A stretch of DNA of 64,000 nt from Halorubellus sp034808145 (lineage in GTDB: Archaea > Halobacteriota > Halobacteria > Halobacteriales > Natrialbaceae), in the NCBI RefSeq assembly GCF_034808145.1, contig NZ_JAXHGM010000005.1, forward strand, positions 124,001 to 188,000. The letters run 5' to 3'. A program made the translations under genes and the position numbers. Position 1 is the first letter of the stretch; every line of letters begins with the position of its first letter. The notes beneath the pieces were generated by a model that was not told where the DNA came from, ran no database searches, and worked only from the letters and a program-made list of their open reading frames with translations. Below are positions 18,174-25,576 of the stretch, piece by piece.

Positions 18174-19880
18174 TCAACGCCGGGCTTCCCGCATCTTCTG
18201 CTGGAGGTCACGCTTGACTGCGTCGATGCCGGACGTATCCCGACCCTTGATACGTTCGGTCTGACCGCTTGACAGCGATATCTGGAGTTCCGCGTAGTTC
18301 GCGAAGTCCTCGGACTGCACGTTCGCTATCTGGTCGTAGAACACCTCCTGTTGCTTCCCGCCCTGCGTCGTGTCGCGTGGCGGCATCTTGTAGTGATACT
18401 GTCGGTTGATGACGACGCTGGTGTCCCCGAACAGGAGGTGCGACGCCTTGTACTTCTTCGACGGCTCGATGAAAAGCGGCGAGCTACCGTGTCCGCCGAT
18501 GAACGTGTGCGCCGACGAGAGCGACATGCCGCCGGTCTCGCGTTCCACCTTCGACCGGGTCTGGTCGCGGAAGTCCTGGATGAGGGACAGGTACTTCGCG
18601 TTGACCTCGCCGCGACCCCAGAACCACACGAACACCCCGACGACGAGCCCGAGGAACGCGAACTCCCCGATGTACTCGAGCATCGCGCCGACGATGGCAC
18701 CGATTATCGTCAATCCGATTATTATCTTCTTCGGCTGCCAGCCGATCTTCCACCGCCAGCCGTTCACCGTCGGGTTGTTCAGCGACGTCGACGTCGACGG
18801 CGAGCTGTCCTCCGCGCTCGCGGCGCCGCCGCGACCACCGCCGCTCGAACCCGAGCCAGCGGAACCACTCCCGCTCGAACCCGAGCCAGCGGAACCACTC
18901 CCGCTCGAATCGGTGCCAGCGGACCCGCTCCCGCTCGCACCGGAGCTCGACGACCCGCCGCCGGAGTCGGACGGCGACGGTTCGGTGGATTGCCCCGTGC
19001 TCGCTCCGCCCGACGACGCGGACGCGACCTCGCGCTCGTCGCCGCAGGACGGGCAGACGGCCGCGGTCGCGTCGATAATCTCCCCGCAGGCCGCACAGAA
19101 CTCCTCGTCGTCGTCGGGCATCCGACGACCACCGCCGCCCCGTTCGTTCCCGGAGCGCTCGCGCCCGCCACGGTCGACGCCACCACCAGCGTGGTCCGAC
19201 CGACCGCTCGAAGTGCTCGCTCTCCCCGACCGGTCGCCACGACGGCCGGCGTGGTCGTCCGACCGGCCTTCGTCGCGCCCGGACCGCCCGTTCCGGCCGC
19301 CAGGGCGCTCGTCACGACCGCTCCCGTCCTTCCGACCGGCTCTCTCGTCGCCGCGGGAACCGCCGTCGCCGCCGCGGCCGCCGCTGTCGGTCTTCCGACC
19401 GCCTCTGCCACCGCCGCGGCCGTTCTCGTCGCGCTTCCCACCGCTCCTGTCACCGCTGCGCCCGTTCTCGTCGCGCTTCCGGCCGCTTCTGTCGTTCCCG
19501 CGACCGGCGTCGCGCTTTCCGCGACGCTCGTCGTATCCCTTGCGTCCGCTCTTCCCGCCCGCGAAGTCGCTCGTGCTCCGGCCGGACCGGCTCCCACCAG
19601 CGTCGGACGAACCACCGCCGTCGTCGTCGTCCCGCCGCGTGACGGTTGCGGTCCGCCGCGAGGACCCACCACCACTCGAACCGCCACCAACGTTCGACCC
19701 ACTCCCGCCGTCGCTCCCGCGCTCGCGCTCGTGAGTACCACAGTGCGGACAGTACGTCGTCCCGGCCTCGATGAGCTTCCCGCAACTCCCGCATTCCTCC
19801 TTGCCCGACGCTGGCCGTCCCCCGTCGGGCATCAGTCTCGGTTCCCCGCTCCCCCTTTCGGCCGATTCATCCGGACACAT
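18174..19880 (-). CDS. Double zinc-ribbon, Arg/Gly-rich membrane protein with C-terminal PH-like domain
   Basis: 568 residues. Two zinc ribbons are visible: CGSCG...CPHCG near residues 31-48 and CAACG...CPSCG in the middle. They are separated by about 200 residues of R/G/D/S low-complexity sequence and followed by a Gly/Ser linker with tandem SGSAGSGSSG units. Two hydrophobic segments follow (IIIGLTIIGAIVGAML and FAFLGLVVGVFVWFWG), then a soluble domain of about 150 residues with PH-like beta strands. The sister gene at 20028-21362 shares the N-terminal ribbon arrangement and the promoter element. The R/G-rich linker could phase-separate or bind RNA or acidic protein tails (speculative). It lies upstream of the winged-helix operon with its own promoter. 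Confidence 0.8.
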   Translation of the reverse strand: MCPDESAERGSGEPRLMPDGGRPASGKEECGSCGKLIEAGTTYCPHCGTHERERGSDGGSGSNVGGGSSGGGSSRRTATVTRRDDDDGGGSSDAGGSRSGRSTSDFAGGKSGRKGYDERRGKRDAGRGNDRSGRKRDENGRSGDRSGGKRDENGRGGGRGGRKTDSGGRGGDGGSRGDERAGRKDGSGRDERPGGRNGRSGRDEGRSDDHAGRRGDRSGRASTSSGRSDHAGGGVDRGGRERSGNERGGGGRRMPDDDEEFCAACGEIIDATAAVCPSCGDEREVASASSGGASTGQSTEPSPSDSGGGSSSSGASGSGSAGTDSSGSGSAGSGSSGSGSAGSGSSGGGRGGAASAEDSSPSTSTSLNNPTVNGWRWKIGWQPKKIIIGLTIIGAIVGAMLEYIGEFAFLGLVVGVFVWFWGRGEVNAKYLSLIQDFRDQTRSKVERETGGMSLSSAHTFIGGHGSSPLFIEPSKKYKASHLLFGDTSVVINRQYHYKMPPRDTTQGGKQQEVFYDQIANVQSEDFANYAELQISLSSGQTERIKGRDTSGIDAVKRDLQQKMREARR

Positions 19881-19913
19881 TAACAGTTCAATGGAAATCC
19901 AAACGGAACGGTT

Positions 19914-19928
19914 CTATAACTTGTGGCC
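19914..19928 (-). promoter_or_regulatory. Shared GGCCACAAG-TATAG promoter element (copy 1)
   Basis: On the - strand GGCCACAAGTTATAG ends 34 bases before the ATG at 19880. The same 15 bases with one change sit at the same distance before the sister gene. It combines a TATA-like core (TTATAG) with a conserved upstream block, so both genes are probably controlled alike. Confidence 0.6.
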
Positions 19929-20027
19929 AACCCTCTCACCGCCTCGTAGGAGTCGACGTCGAACGACCAAGCGGTGGAACGGATCGAACGACCGGTTCGA
20001 GCCCGTCGCCGTCGCCCCCGCGAACGG

Positions 20028-21362
20028 TCAGATGCCCCCGAACAGGGACATGAGCCACACGAACGCGAACCCGATGACGGCGATCACGGCCACGATCGGT
20101 GCGAGGAACCCGACGACGAGGAAGCCGTAGTTCGGCGTTCCAGTGAGCTGGCTCCGGTTCGCCTTCAAGCGCTCGACGTTGTTGACGTTGATACACCAGA
20201 AGAAGTCGATGACGTCACCGACCACCGGGACGTAGCCCACGAGGGCCTCGGCGACCAGCGCACCCGTCATCTTCGCCAGGACCGTGCTGGGGGCGCCGAG
20301 GAGGATGCCCTTCAGGACGATGTAGGAGGAGATCAGGAGCGTGATGATGTCGCCGACGCCCGGAATCAGGCCGATGAGCGGGTCGAGGCCGACGTCGATA
20401 CCAACGATCGGTATCCGCCAGCGGTCGTCGAGCGTCGTCGCGAGCGAATCCAGTCTCGCGACGGAATCGCCACTGAGGCCACCGACGTTCGACCCCAGGT
20501 TCAGTCCACCGCCGGTCTCGGCACCGCTCCAGTTCGACGACCCTGCCGTCCCGCCGGTCGATTCGACGGGGCCGCCGACCCCCGACGACCCGCTACCGCC
20601 CGACGCACCGACGCCGCCGTTGGATGCCGCCCCGGCGGCCGAACCCGCATCACCGGCCGCTCCGGCCGCCGACGCGGTCGACGAGGCCGCTCCGGTCGAC
20701 GAGGACGACCCCGCACGGTCGCGCTCGTCACCACACGCTGGACAGACCGATGCGTCGACGGCTATCACCTCGCCGCAGGCGACGCAGAACTCCTCGTCGG
20801 GACCTGGCGTCGGACGACCGCCACCGCCAGAGCGGGGGCCCGCCGGGTCCGGCGACCCCGACCGGCCGTCGCGTTCACGCTCCGGGCGCGTCGAGTCGTC
20901 CCGTCGTCGCGAGGACCCGGGGTCCTCGGCCGAGCGCCCATCCCGTCGCGAGTGCCGTTGCGCACCATCGCCTCGACCCGGTTCGTCGCGTCGACGCGAA
21001 CCGTCGTCGCGATGGGGATCGGCACCGCGACGCGAATCGTCGTTGCGAGCCGAACCGCTTCCTCGACGCGACCCCTCGGCTCGACTCGGACCGTCGCTTC
21101 GGCGCGAGCGGTCACCCCGTCCGGAACCGTCAGGCCCGTCCCGCCGCGTGGTGGTTGCCGTCCGGCGCGACGAGCCACCGCCACCTCCGTCTCCACGTCG
21201 ATCACGCTCGTGGGTTCCGCAATGCGGACAGTACGTCTTCTCCGCGTCGATGTGGTTCCCGCATCCGCTGCACTCCTCGAAGTCCTCCCGCCGCCGACCG
21301 CCGTCCGCGACCAATCGTCCTCTCCCGTTCCCCCTCGACCACCGATCCCGTCCGAGAGACAT
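20028..21362 (-). CDS. Double zinc-ribbon membrane protein with DUF4112-like domain
   Basis: 444 residues. Zinc ribbons CSGCG...CPHCG (about 32-50) and CVACG...CPACG flank an Arg/Ser/Asp-rich low-complexity stretch, as in the 568-residue paralog. A linker rich in Ala, Gly and Ser follows, then a DUF4112-type unit (LDSLATTLDDRWRIPIVG, DPLIGLIPGVGD, VPVVGD) with about two membrane segments and a final transmembrane helix near 415-440. DUF4112 proteins are small integral membrane proteins of unknown function. The ribbons and linker were evidently recombined onto two different membrane modules, which suggests that the ribbon-linker part is the shared functional element recruited to the membrane. 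Confidence 0.82.
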   Translation of the reverse strand: MSLGRDRWSRGNGRGRLVADGGRRREDFEECSGCGNHIDAEKTYCPHCGTHERDRRGDGGGGGSSRRTATTTRRDGPDGSGRGDRSRRSDGPSRAEGSRRGSGSARNDDSRRGADPHRDDGSRRRDEPGRGDGAQRHSRRDGRSAEDPGSSRRRDDSTRPERERDGRSGSPDPAGPRSGGGGRPTPGPDEEFCVACGEVIAVDASVCPACGDERDRAGSSSSTGAASSTASAAGAAGDAGSAAGAASNGGVGASGGSGSSGVGGPVESTGGTAGSSNWSGAETGGGLNLGSNVGGLSGDSVARLDSLATTLDDRWRIPIVGIDVGLDPLIGLIPGVGDIITLLISSYIVLKGILLGAPSTVLAKMTGALVAEALVGYVPVVGDVIDFFWCINVNNVERLKANRSQLTGTPNYGFLVVGFLAPIVAVIAVIGFAFVWLMSLFGGI

Positions 21363-21395
21363 AGCCGGTTCGTCCCACCTGCTAACCGAAGGAAA

Positions 21396-21410
21396 CTATA
21401 GCTTGTGGCC
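21396..21410 (-). promoter_or_regulatory. Shared GGCCACAAG-TATAG promoter element (copy 2)
   Basis: On the - strand GGCCACAAGCTATAG ends 34 bases before ATG 21362. It matches the element before the gene starting at 19880 at 14 of 15 positions and at identical distance. Confidence 0.6.
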
Positions 21411-21526
21411 CGAATCGCGCACGAAAACGACCGATGACCCTCACCAGACGTTCGGTCGATCCAGGAAACCGTGACTCTCCCCCCGCCGAATCCGGTCGAG
21501 GCGGAACGTGACAAGCAGGCCGCGAG

Positions 21527-22924
21527 TCAGGCCTGGTGGTGGTTCGCTTGCGCGATCCAGTCCTCGACGCGCGACACCGGAAGGTCGGTGTCGCTCGCGA
21601 CGTCGACGGCGTCCGCGTCGGCGAGCGCCGCGACCGAACCGTAGCCCGCGTCCGAGAGCCGCTCGGCGTACGCCGGCCCGATACCGTCGAGGTCGGTGAG
21701 CGCCGGCGCATCGGTCCCCTCGACCTCGATCTCGACGCCGTTCTCGGGTGCTTCCGCGGACGCGTCCGTCGCGTCTTCGGCGAGAGCCGCGTCCGCGCCC
21801 TCGCGCTCGTCCACGTCGTGCTCGACCGCGTCCGCCTCGTCGGGCATCCGCGTCTCGAACCAGTCGCAGACGTCCGGCCAGAGCTGCGCGTGACTCTTCG
21901 AGGAGACGCTCATCCCGATGTGGCCCGTCGGGAACTCGAGGATCGTCTTGTCCTCGCTCGGAATCGCGTCGTTGAACGGCTTCGACGCCTCCGGCGGGAT
22001 GAGGTGGTCGTACTCCGCGACGATCTGGAGCACGGGCATGTCGATGTTCTCGATGTCCACGTGCTCGCCGCCGAGGGACAGCTCGTTGTTCATGAGCTTG
22101 TTCTCCTGGTAGATGTCCTCGATGAACTCCACGAACGTCTGCCCGGCGACGTCGATACCGTCACCCAGCCACTCCTCCATCCGCGCGAAGTTCTCCACGA
22201 AGTCCTCGTCCTCCACGTTCTCGTAGAGGTTCACGTACTTCGTGACGTAGTTCTGGACGGGGTCCATGAGCGCGAACCCGACGTCGAGGAACTCCGCTGG
22301 CACGTTGTGGAACGTCTCCGTGACGGCGCGCGGCTCGAAGTACTCGTCGTCGCCCCAGAGCTCCAGGACGCCGCTGTCCCCAGCGAAACAGAGCCCGGCG
22401 GCCATCAGCGCCAGGTTCCGGACCTTCTCGGGGTTCAGCGCGGCGTACATCGTGCTCATCGTTCCGCCCATGCAGTACCCGAGGACGTTGATGCTCTCCT
22501 GCCCGGAGCGCTCCCGGACCTCGTCCACGCAGTTCTCCATGTAGCGGTTCACGTAGTCGTCGAGCGTCAGCGACCGGTCGAGCGACGACGGCTCGTCCCA
22601 GTCGATCATGTACACGTCGAACCCGTTGTCCAGGAGCGTCCGGATGACCGACCGCTCGGGCTGCAGGTCGAGGATGTACGGCCGGTTGATGAGCGCGTAC
22701 ACGACGAGGATGGGCACCGAGTGCTGCTCGTCCGTCCGGGACTCGTAGTGCAGCAGTCGGAGCTTGTTCTCCTCGTAGACGACCTCGCTCGGCGTCTCGC
22801 CGACGTCGACGTCCTGGAACGTCTCCGTGCGGTCGGGCGCGACCGTCGTCTTCTCGATGAGGTCTGACGCGTTCTCCCAGGCCCGCCGCTGGGCCTCCAT
22901 GGTGGCGGCGAAGGGGTTCTTCAC
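21527..22924 (-). CDS. phaC: Class III poly(3-hydroxyalkanoate) synthase catalytic subunit with C-terminal helix-hairpin-helix domain
   Basis: 465 residues. PhaC polymerises (R)-3-hydroxyacyl-CoA into PHA on granules, as a complex with PhaE. The alpha/beta-hydrolase core shows the PhaC lipase-like box GYCMGG with nucleophile Cys151, general-base region EYDHLIPP (Asp306) and GHIGMS (His335). After residue 400 an acidic linker leads to a helix-hairpin-helix unit (LDGIGPAYAERL and onward) that is not needed for catalysis in bacterial enzymes. It starts with GTG at 22924, 1 base after the phaE stop. Haloarchaeal PhaC proteins are known to have longer C-termini; an HhH domain could contact DNA or another protein. 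Confidence 0.95.
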   Translation of the reverse strand: MKNPFAATMEAQRRAWENASDLIEKTTVAPDRTETFQDVDVGETPSEVVYEENKLRLLHYESRTDEQHSVPILVVYALINRPYILDLQPERSVIRTLLDNGFDVYMIDWDEPSSLDRSLTLDDYVNRYMENCVDEVRERSGQESINVLGYCMGGTMSTMYAALNPEKVRNLALMAAGLCFAGDSGVLELWGDDEYFEPRAVTETFHNVPAEFLDVGFALMDPVQNYVTKYVNLYENVEDEDFVENFARMEEWLGDGIDVAGQTFVEFIEDIYQENKLMNNELSLGGEHVDIENIDMPVLQIVAEYDHLIPPEASKPFNDAIPSEDKTILEFPTGHIGMSVSSKSHAQLWPDVCDWFETRMPDEADAVEHDVDEREGADAALAEDATDASAEAPENGVEIEVEGTDAPALTDLDGIGPAYAERLSDAGYGSVAALADADAVDVASDTDLPVSRVEDWIAQANHHQA

Positions 22925-22925
22925 G

Positions 22926-23471
22926 TTAGTCCTCCAGGTGCTCGAGGATCGCGTCCAGCTTCTGCTCGACGGCGTGCTGGCGCCGCTCCAGTTCCACGAG
23001 TCGGTCGCCGACCTCGACGACCTGCTCGTCGGTCGCGAACCCGAGCTGTTCGAGCGTGTCCTCGGCCATCTGGTCGGCCTGCTGCTGGGTCTCCATCATC
23101 TGCTGGACGGTCGACCCCGTCCACGCCGCGAACGCGGTCGTCTCCATGACGTCCTTGAACGCGGAGTTCGCGGTGTTCAGCCAGATGTCGCGGAACTCGC
23201 TCGGGTCGACCTCCTCGCCTTCCATCGAGTCGTTGACGCGGTCGACCATCTGGTCGGCGGCGTCCATCCACGCCTGGTACGCGTCCTTGTAGCCCTCGAT
23301 ACCCTCGTCCATCTCGGGCTGGTTCATCTGCTGGGATTCGACGGCCTCGCTCCACTGCTCGACGAACGACGCCTGCGCTTCCATGTTCTGCTCCATCGCC
23401 TCCATGAACTGCTCGTTCATGTCGGAGACGAACTCGTTCCAATCTGTCGGGACTGTCTGTTGGTTTGCCAT
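22926..23471 (-). CDS. phaE: PHA synthase subunit PhaE
   Basis: 181 residues from ATG 23471; a TTG start at 23498 would add nine residues. It is helical and very rich in Gln, Met and Glu, with a coiled C-terminus (VEVGDRLVELERRQHAVEQK). This is the composition and position of haloarchaeal PhaE, the partner needed for PhaC activity. It lies between phaP and phaC in the phaRPEC order. No catalytic motif is expected. Confidence 0.9.
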   Translation of the reverse strand: MANQQTVPTDWNEFVSDMNEQFMEAMEQNMEAQASFVEQWSEAVESQQMNQPEMDEGIEGYKDAYQAWMDAADQMVDRVNDSMEGEEVDPSEFRDIWLNTANSAFKDVMETTAFAAWTGSTVQQMMETQQQADQMAEDTLEQLGFATDEQVVEVGDRLVELERRQHAVEQKLDAILEHLED

Positions 23472-23515
23472 AGTAATCTCTGCGAAGGGTGTACTCAAAA
23501 CGGTTGGGTCGGGGT

Positions 23516-23980
23516 TCAGGCCGAGACGGACTCGGTGACGTCCTCGACGTCGGCTTCGACCTGCTCGTGCGTGTCGAGGAAGGAGTCGAACGAGGAGTCG
23601 ACGGCGTCGACGTACGCGTCCGCGAACTCGTCGTACGCGCTCGCGCCGTCGGCCATCGCGTCGTTCATCGCGTCGAACGCCTGCGTCTGGCTCTCGGTGA
23701 GCTGGTCGAAGCCGTCGTCGACCATCTGCTCGAACTCGCTGAAGTCAGCGCTCCCCTCGGGGAGCATGGACTCCATCGCGTCGAACATCGCGTGCCAGGT
23801 CTGCTTGGAGACGTCGTTGTTCTGCTCGGTCATGCTCTCCACGTTCTCCATGGCGTCGACGAACTGGTGGACGGACTCCTTCTGGACGTCGATGGCCTCG
23901 TGGGTCATCTCCTGGGTCTGCTCGATCATCTGGCGCTGCATCTCGAAAGCTGCGGTCATGGGGTTGGTGGTGTCACTCAT
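23516..23980 (-). CDS. phaP: Phasin PhaP (PHA granule structural protein)
   Basis: 154 residues from ATG 23980. It is almost wholly amphipathic helix, rich in Met, Gln, Asp and Phe with few Leu, typical of haloarchaeal phasins that coat PHA granules. The start overlaps the end of the AbrB-type gene by 8 bases, so the two are translated together. The phaR-phaP pairing is known from Haloferax mediterranei, where PhaR binds granules and controls phaRP. Confidence 0.88.
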   Translation of the reverse strand: MSDTTNPMTAAFEMQRQMIEQTQEMTHEAIDVQKESVHQFVDAMENVESMTEQNNDVSKQTWHAMFDAMESMLPEGSADFSEFEQMVDDGFDQLTESQTQAFDAMNDAMADGASAYDEFADAYVDAVDSSFDSFLDTHEQVEADVEDVTESVSA

Positions 23981-24296
23981 TGGAATCACGGTTGCGTTTG
24001 ACGGGGATGACGATCGTCTGGACGATGTCGCCCTCCTCGATGTCGAGCGCCTCGCGCTCGGCGTCGGGGATGCTGATGCGTCCGCCGGATTGGACGCGCG
24101 TCTTGAACATCGCGGACCCCATCGTGAGGCCGCGGAGGTCGGTCATCGCGTCGGAACTACCGGTGGAGGCCTGGAGGAACTGCTGGAAGAGCTCCTGTTG
24201 GGAGCTCACCGCTTCCTCGCTCGCCTCCTGCATCTGTTCTTGGAACTGCTGCATCATCGCGGGCGACCAGGGCATCTTCGGCGCATCGTCCGTCAT
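23973..24296 (-). CDS. phaR: AbrB/SpoVT-like regulator of PHA granules (PhaR type)
   Basis: 107 residues from ATG 24296. The N-terminal 60 residues are helical and Gln/Glu-rich, a granule-binding type sequence. The C-terminal 45 residues are a SpoVT/AbrB swapped-hairpin DNA-binding domain (TRVQSGGRISIPDAEREAL). In H. mediterranei the equivalent protein represses its own operon and responds to PHA granules. ATG 24296 is preferred over the GTG and TTG just upstream because a TATA-like box lies 27 bases away, giving a leaderless start. Confidence 0.88.
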   Translation of the reverse strand: MTDDAPKMPWSPAMMQQFQEQMQEASEEAVSSQQELFQQFLQASTGSSDAMTDLRGLTMGSAMFKTRVQSGGRISIPDAEREALDIEEGDIVQTIVIPVKRNRDSNE

Positions 24297-24321
24297 CACC
24301 AATCAGTACGACCGCACCCAT

Positions 24322-24327
24322 GATAAG
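24322..24327 (-). promoter_or_regulatory. TATA-like box for phaRPEC
   Basis: On the - strand CTTATC lies about 28 bases before ATG 24296, giving a leaderless transcript. It shares the 217-base intergenic region with the divergent hydratase promoter. Confidence 0.5.
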
Positions 24328-24483
24328 CGTTCCGCTGAATGGTACTAGATGGTTTCTGCTACCATCGAAAGGAGTCAGACGGTCCATAATGCACCGCCTC
24401 CGTGCGGTTCGAGTCGACGAATCCGTTGTAGAAGCGGGTTCTATGGCCAGAATCCGGCGAATCCGACCACGAGCCAAAGGAGA

Positions 24484-24489
24484 CTTAAC
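24484..24489 (+). promoter_or_regulatory. TATA-like box for the divergent MaoC-type hydratase
   Basis: CTTAAC is centred 28 bases before ATG 24514, the spacing of a leaderless start. This supports 24514 over in-frame starts further upstream. Confidence 0.5.
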
Positions 24490-24513
24490 GACGACCGACG
24501 TATCCCCTCTAAT

Positions 24514-25170
24514 ATGAGCGAACGACACAGCGAGGTTGCGACGCCGTTGACCGCGATGGCGTCGGCGTGGACGCGGTTCGCGGAGTCCGCAGTGAAGGGC
24601 GCGACCGCGGCGAATCGAGCCGCGTTCTCCGCGTTCACCGTCGACGGGTACGCCGACGCGTACGACCCGGGCGACGACGACCCGGACGCGGTGCGGGAGG
24701 CGTCGGTCCCGTCGCTCGCGTACGAGGAACTGGATTGGACGTTCGAGCGAACGGTGGACGCGCCGGGCGACATCACGGTCGGTGACACGGTCTCCTTCGA
24801 GAAGGGGATCGACGAGGACAACGTTCGCGCGTTCGCTCGCGCGAGCGGCGACACGAACCGACTGCACCTCGACGACGAGTTCGCCGCTGACACGCGCTTC
24901 GGTGGACGCATCGCGCACGGTACGCTCGTCTCCGGACTCATCAGCGCGGCGCTCGCGCGCCTCCCCGGCCTCACGATCTACCTCGGGCAGGACCTCGAGT
25001 TCCAGGGGCCCGTCCAGATCGGTGACCGCGTGAGCGCCACCGTCGAGGTCCTCGAGGACCTCGGGAACAACCAGTACCGGCTGTCGACCGTCATCCACGA
25101 CGAGTCCTCCGACGAGCCGGTCGTCGACGGCGAAGCGGTCGTCCTCATCGACGAACTCCCCGAGAACTGA
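24514..25170 (+). CDS. MaoC-family (R)-specific enoyl-CoA hydratase, PhaJ-like
   Basis: 218 residues. A hot-dog fold hydratase with the catalytic Asp/His loop (SGDTNRLHLDD near 108-118, then FGGRIAHGTLVSG). Such enzymes convert trans-2-enoyl-CoA to (R)-3-hydroxyacyl-CoA, the monomer for PhaC, so divergence from phaRPEC fits a supply role. The first 70 residues (helical, with AAFSAFTVDGY-type phasin-like segments) lie outside the MaoC domain and may attach the enzyme to granules (inference). Confidence 0.88.
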   Translation: MSERHSEVATPLTAMASAWTRFAESAVKGATAANRAAFSAFTVDGYADAYDPGDDDPDAVREASVPSLAYEELDWTFERTVDAPGDITVGDTVSFEKGIDEDNVRAFARASGDTNRLHLDDEFAADTRFGGRIAHGTLVSGLISAALARLPGLTIYLGQDLEFQGPVQIGDRVSATVEVLEDLGNNQYRLSTVIHDESSDEPVVDGEAVVLIDELPEN

Positions 25171-25286
25171 GCGAGGTTCGTCGTCACGGAACGTTCTCCG
25201 GGGCACACGGATTCACGCTGTCGTCCGAGCAGCCGGACAGCACCGGTCACGGAGCGGTTATCTCCTGAAGACGCGATTGGACGAGC

Positions 25287-25496
25287 ATGAATACGACGTC
25301 CTCGTCCACGGCGAGCGGCTGGTTCGGCGCTGTCGCCGTCGCGACCGACTGGGCGGGTGCGCACCTCGGGGTGACACCCGGCCGCCAGCGGACGCTCGCG
25401 CTCTCGTTCGCGACGCTCTCGGTGGTGCTGCTCGCGGCGTTCGTCGTCGTGAACGCCGCGTCGTTCGACTCGGGCGTCGCGTCGACGCAGAACTGA
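25287..25496 (+). CDS. Small membrane protein, 69 residues
   Basis: One transmembrane helix (about 40-60, LSFATLSVVLLAAFVVVNA), a Ser/Thr-rich N-terminus and no family recognised. A TATA-like GGTTATCT lies about 28 bases before the ATG, supporting a real leaderless gene. It lies between the MaoC gene and the metal-box-controlled region, with no clear tie to either. Confidence 0.6.
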   Translation: MNTTSSSTASGWFGAVAVATDWAGAHLGVTPGRQRTLALSFATLSVVLLAAFVVVNAASFDSGVASTQN

Positions 25497-25512
25497 GGCG
25501 CCAGCAACTCGC

Positions 25513-25530
25513 TTTTAGGTCCGCCGAAAC
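25513..25530 (+). promoter_or_regulatory. DtxR-like operator, degenerate copy
   Basis: TTTTAGGTCCGCCGAAAC has the left half-site TTTAGG and a right half with one mismatch. It lies exactly 30 bases upstream of a better copy at 25543, in direct orientation, before the RGP-like gene. Confidence 0.6.
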
Positions 25531-25542
25531 GGATAGACACTC

Positions 25543-25560
25543 TTTTAGGTTTGCCTAAAC
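25543..25560 (+). promoter_or_regulatory. DtxR-like operator at the RGP-like gene promoter
   Basis: TTTTAGGTTTGCCTAAAC is a near-perfect palindrome 16 bases before ATG 25577, positioned to block transcription. It resembles the DtxR/IdeR box (TTAGGTTAGCCTAACC) and the site before the iron ABC transporter at 26938. Confidence 0.75.
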
Positions 25561-25576
25561 AGGCTACGTGTAACTG

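Noticed and set aside
18781..19740. Repetitive Gly/Ser/Arg coding sequence that could be taken for a DNA repeat array or CRISPR
   Set aside because: The repeats follow codon periodicity inside the zinc-ribbon gene and lack unique spacers.
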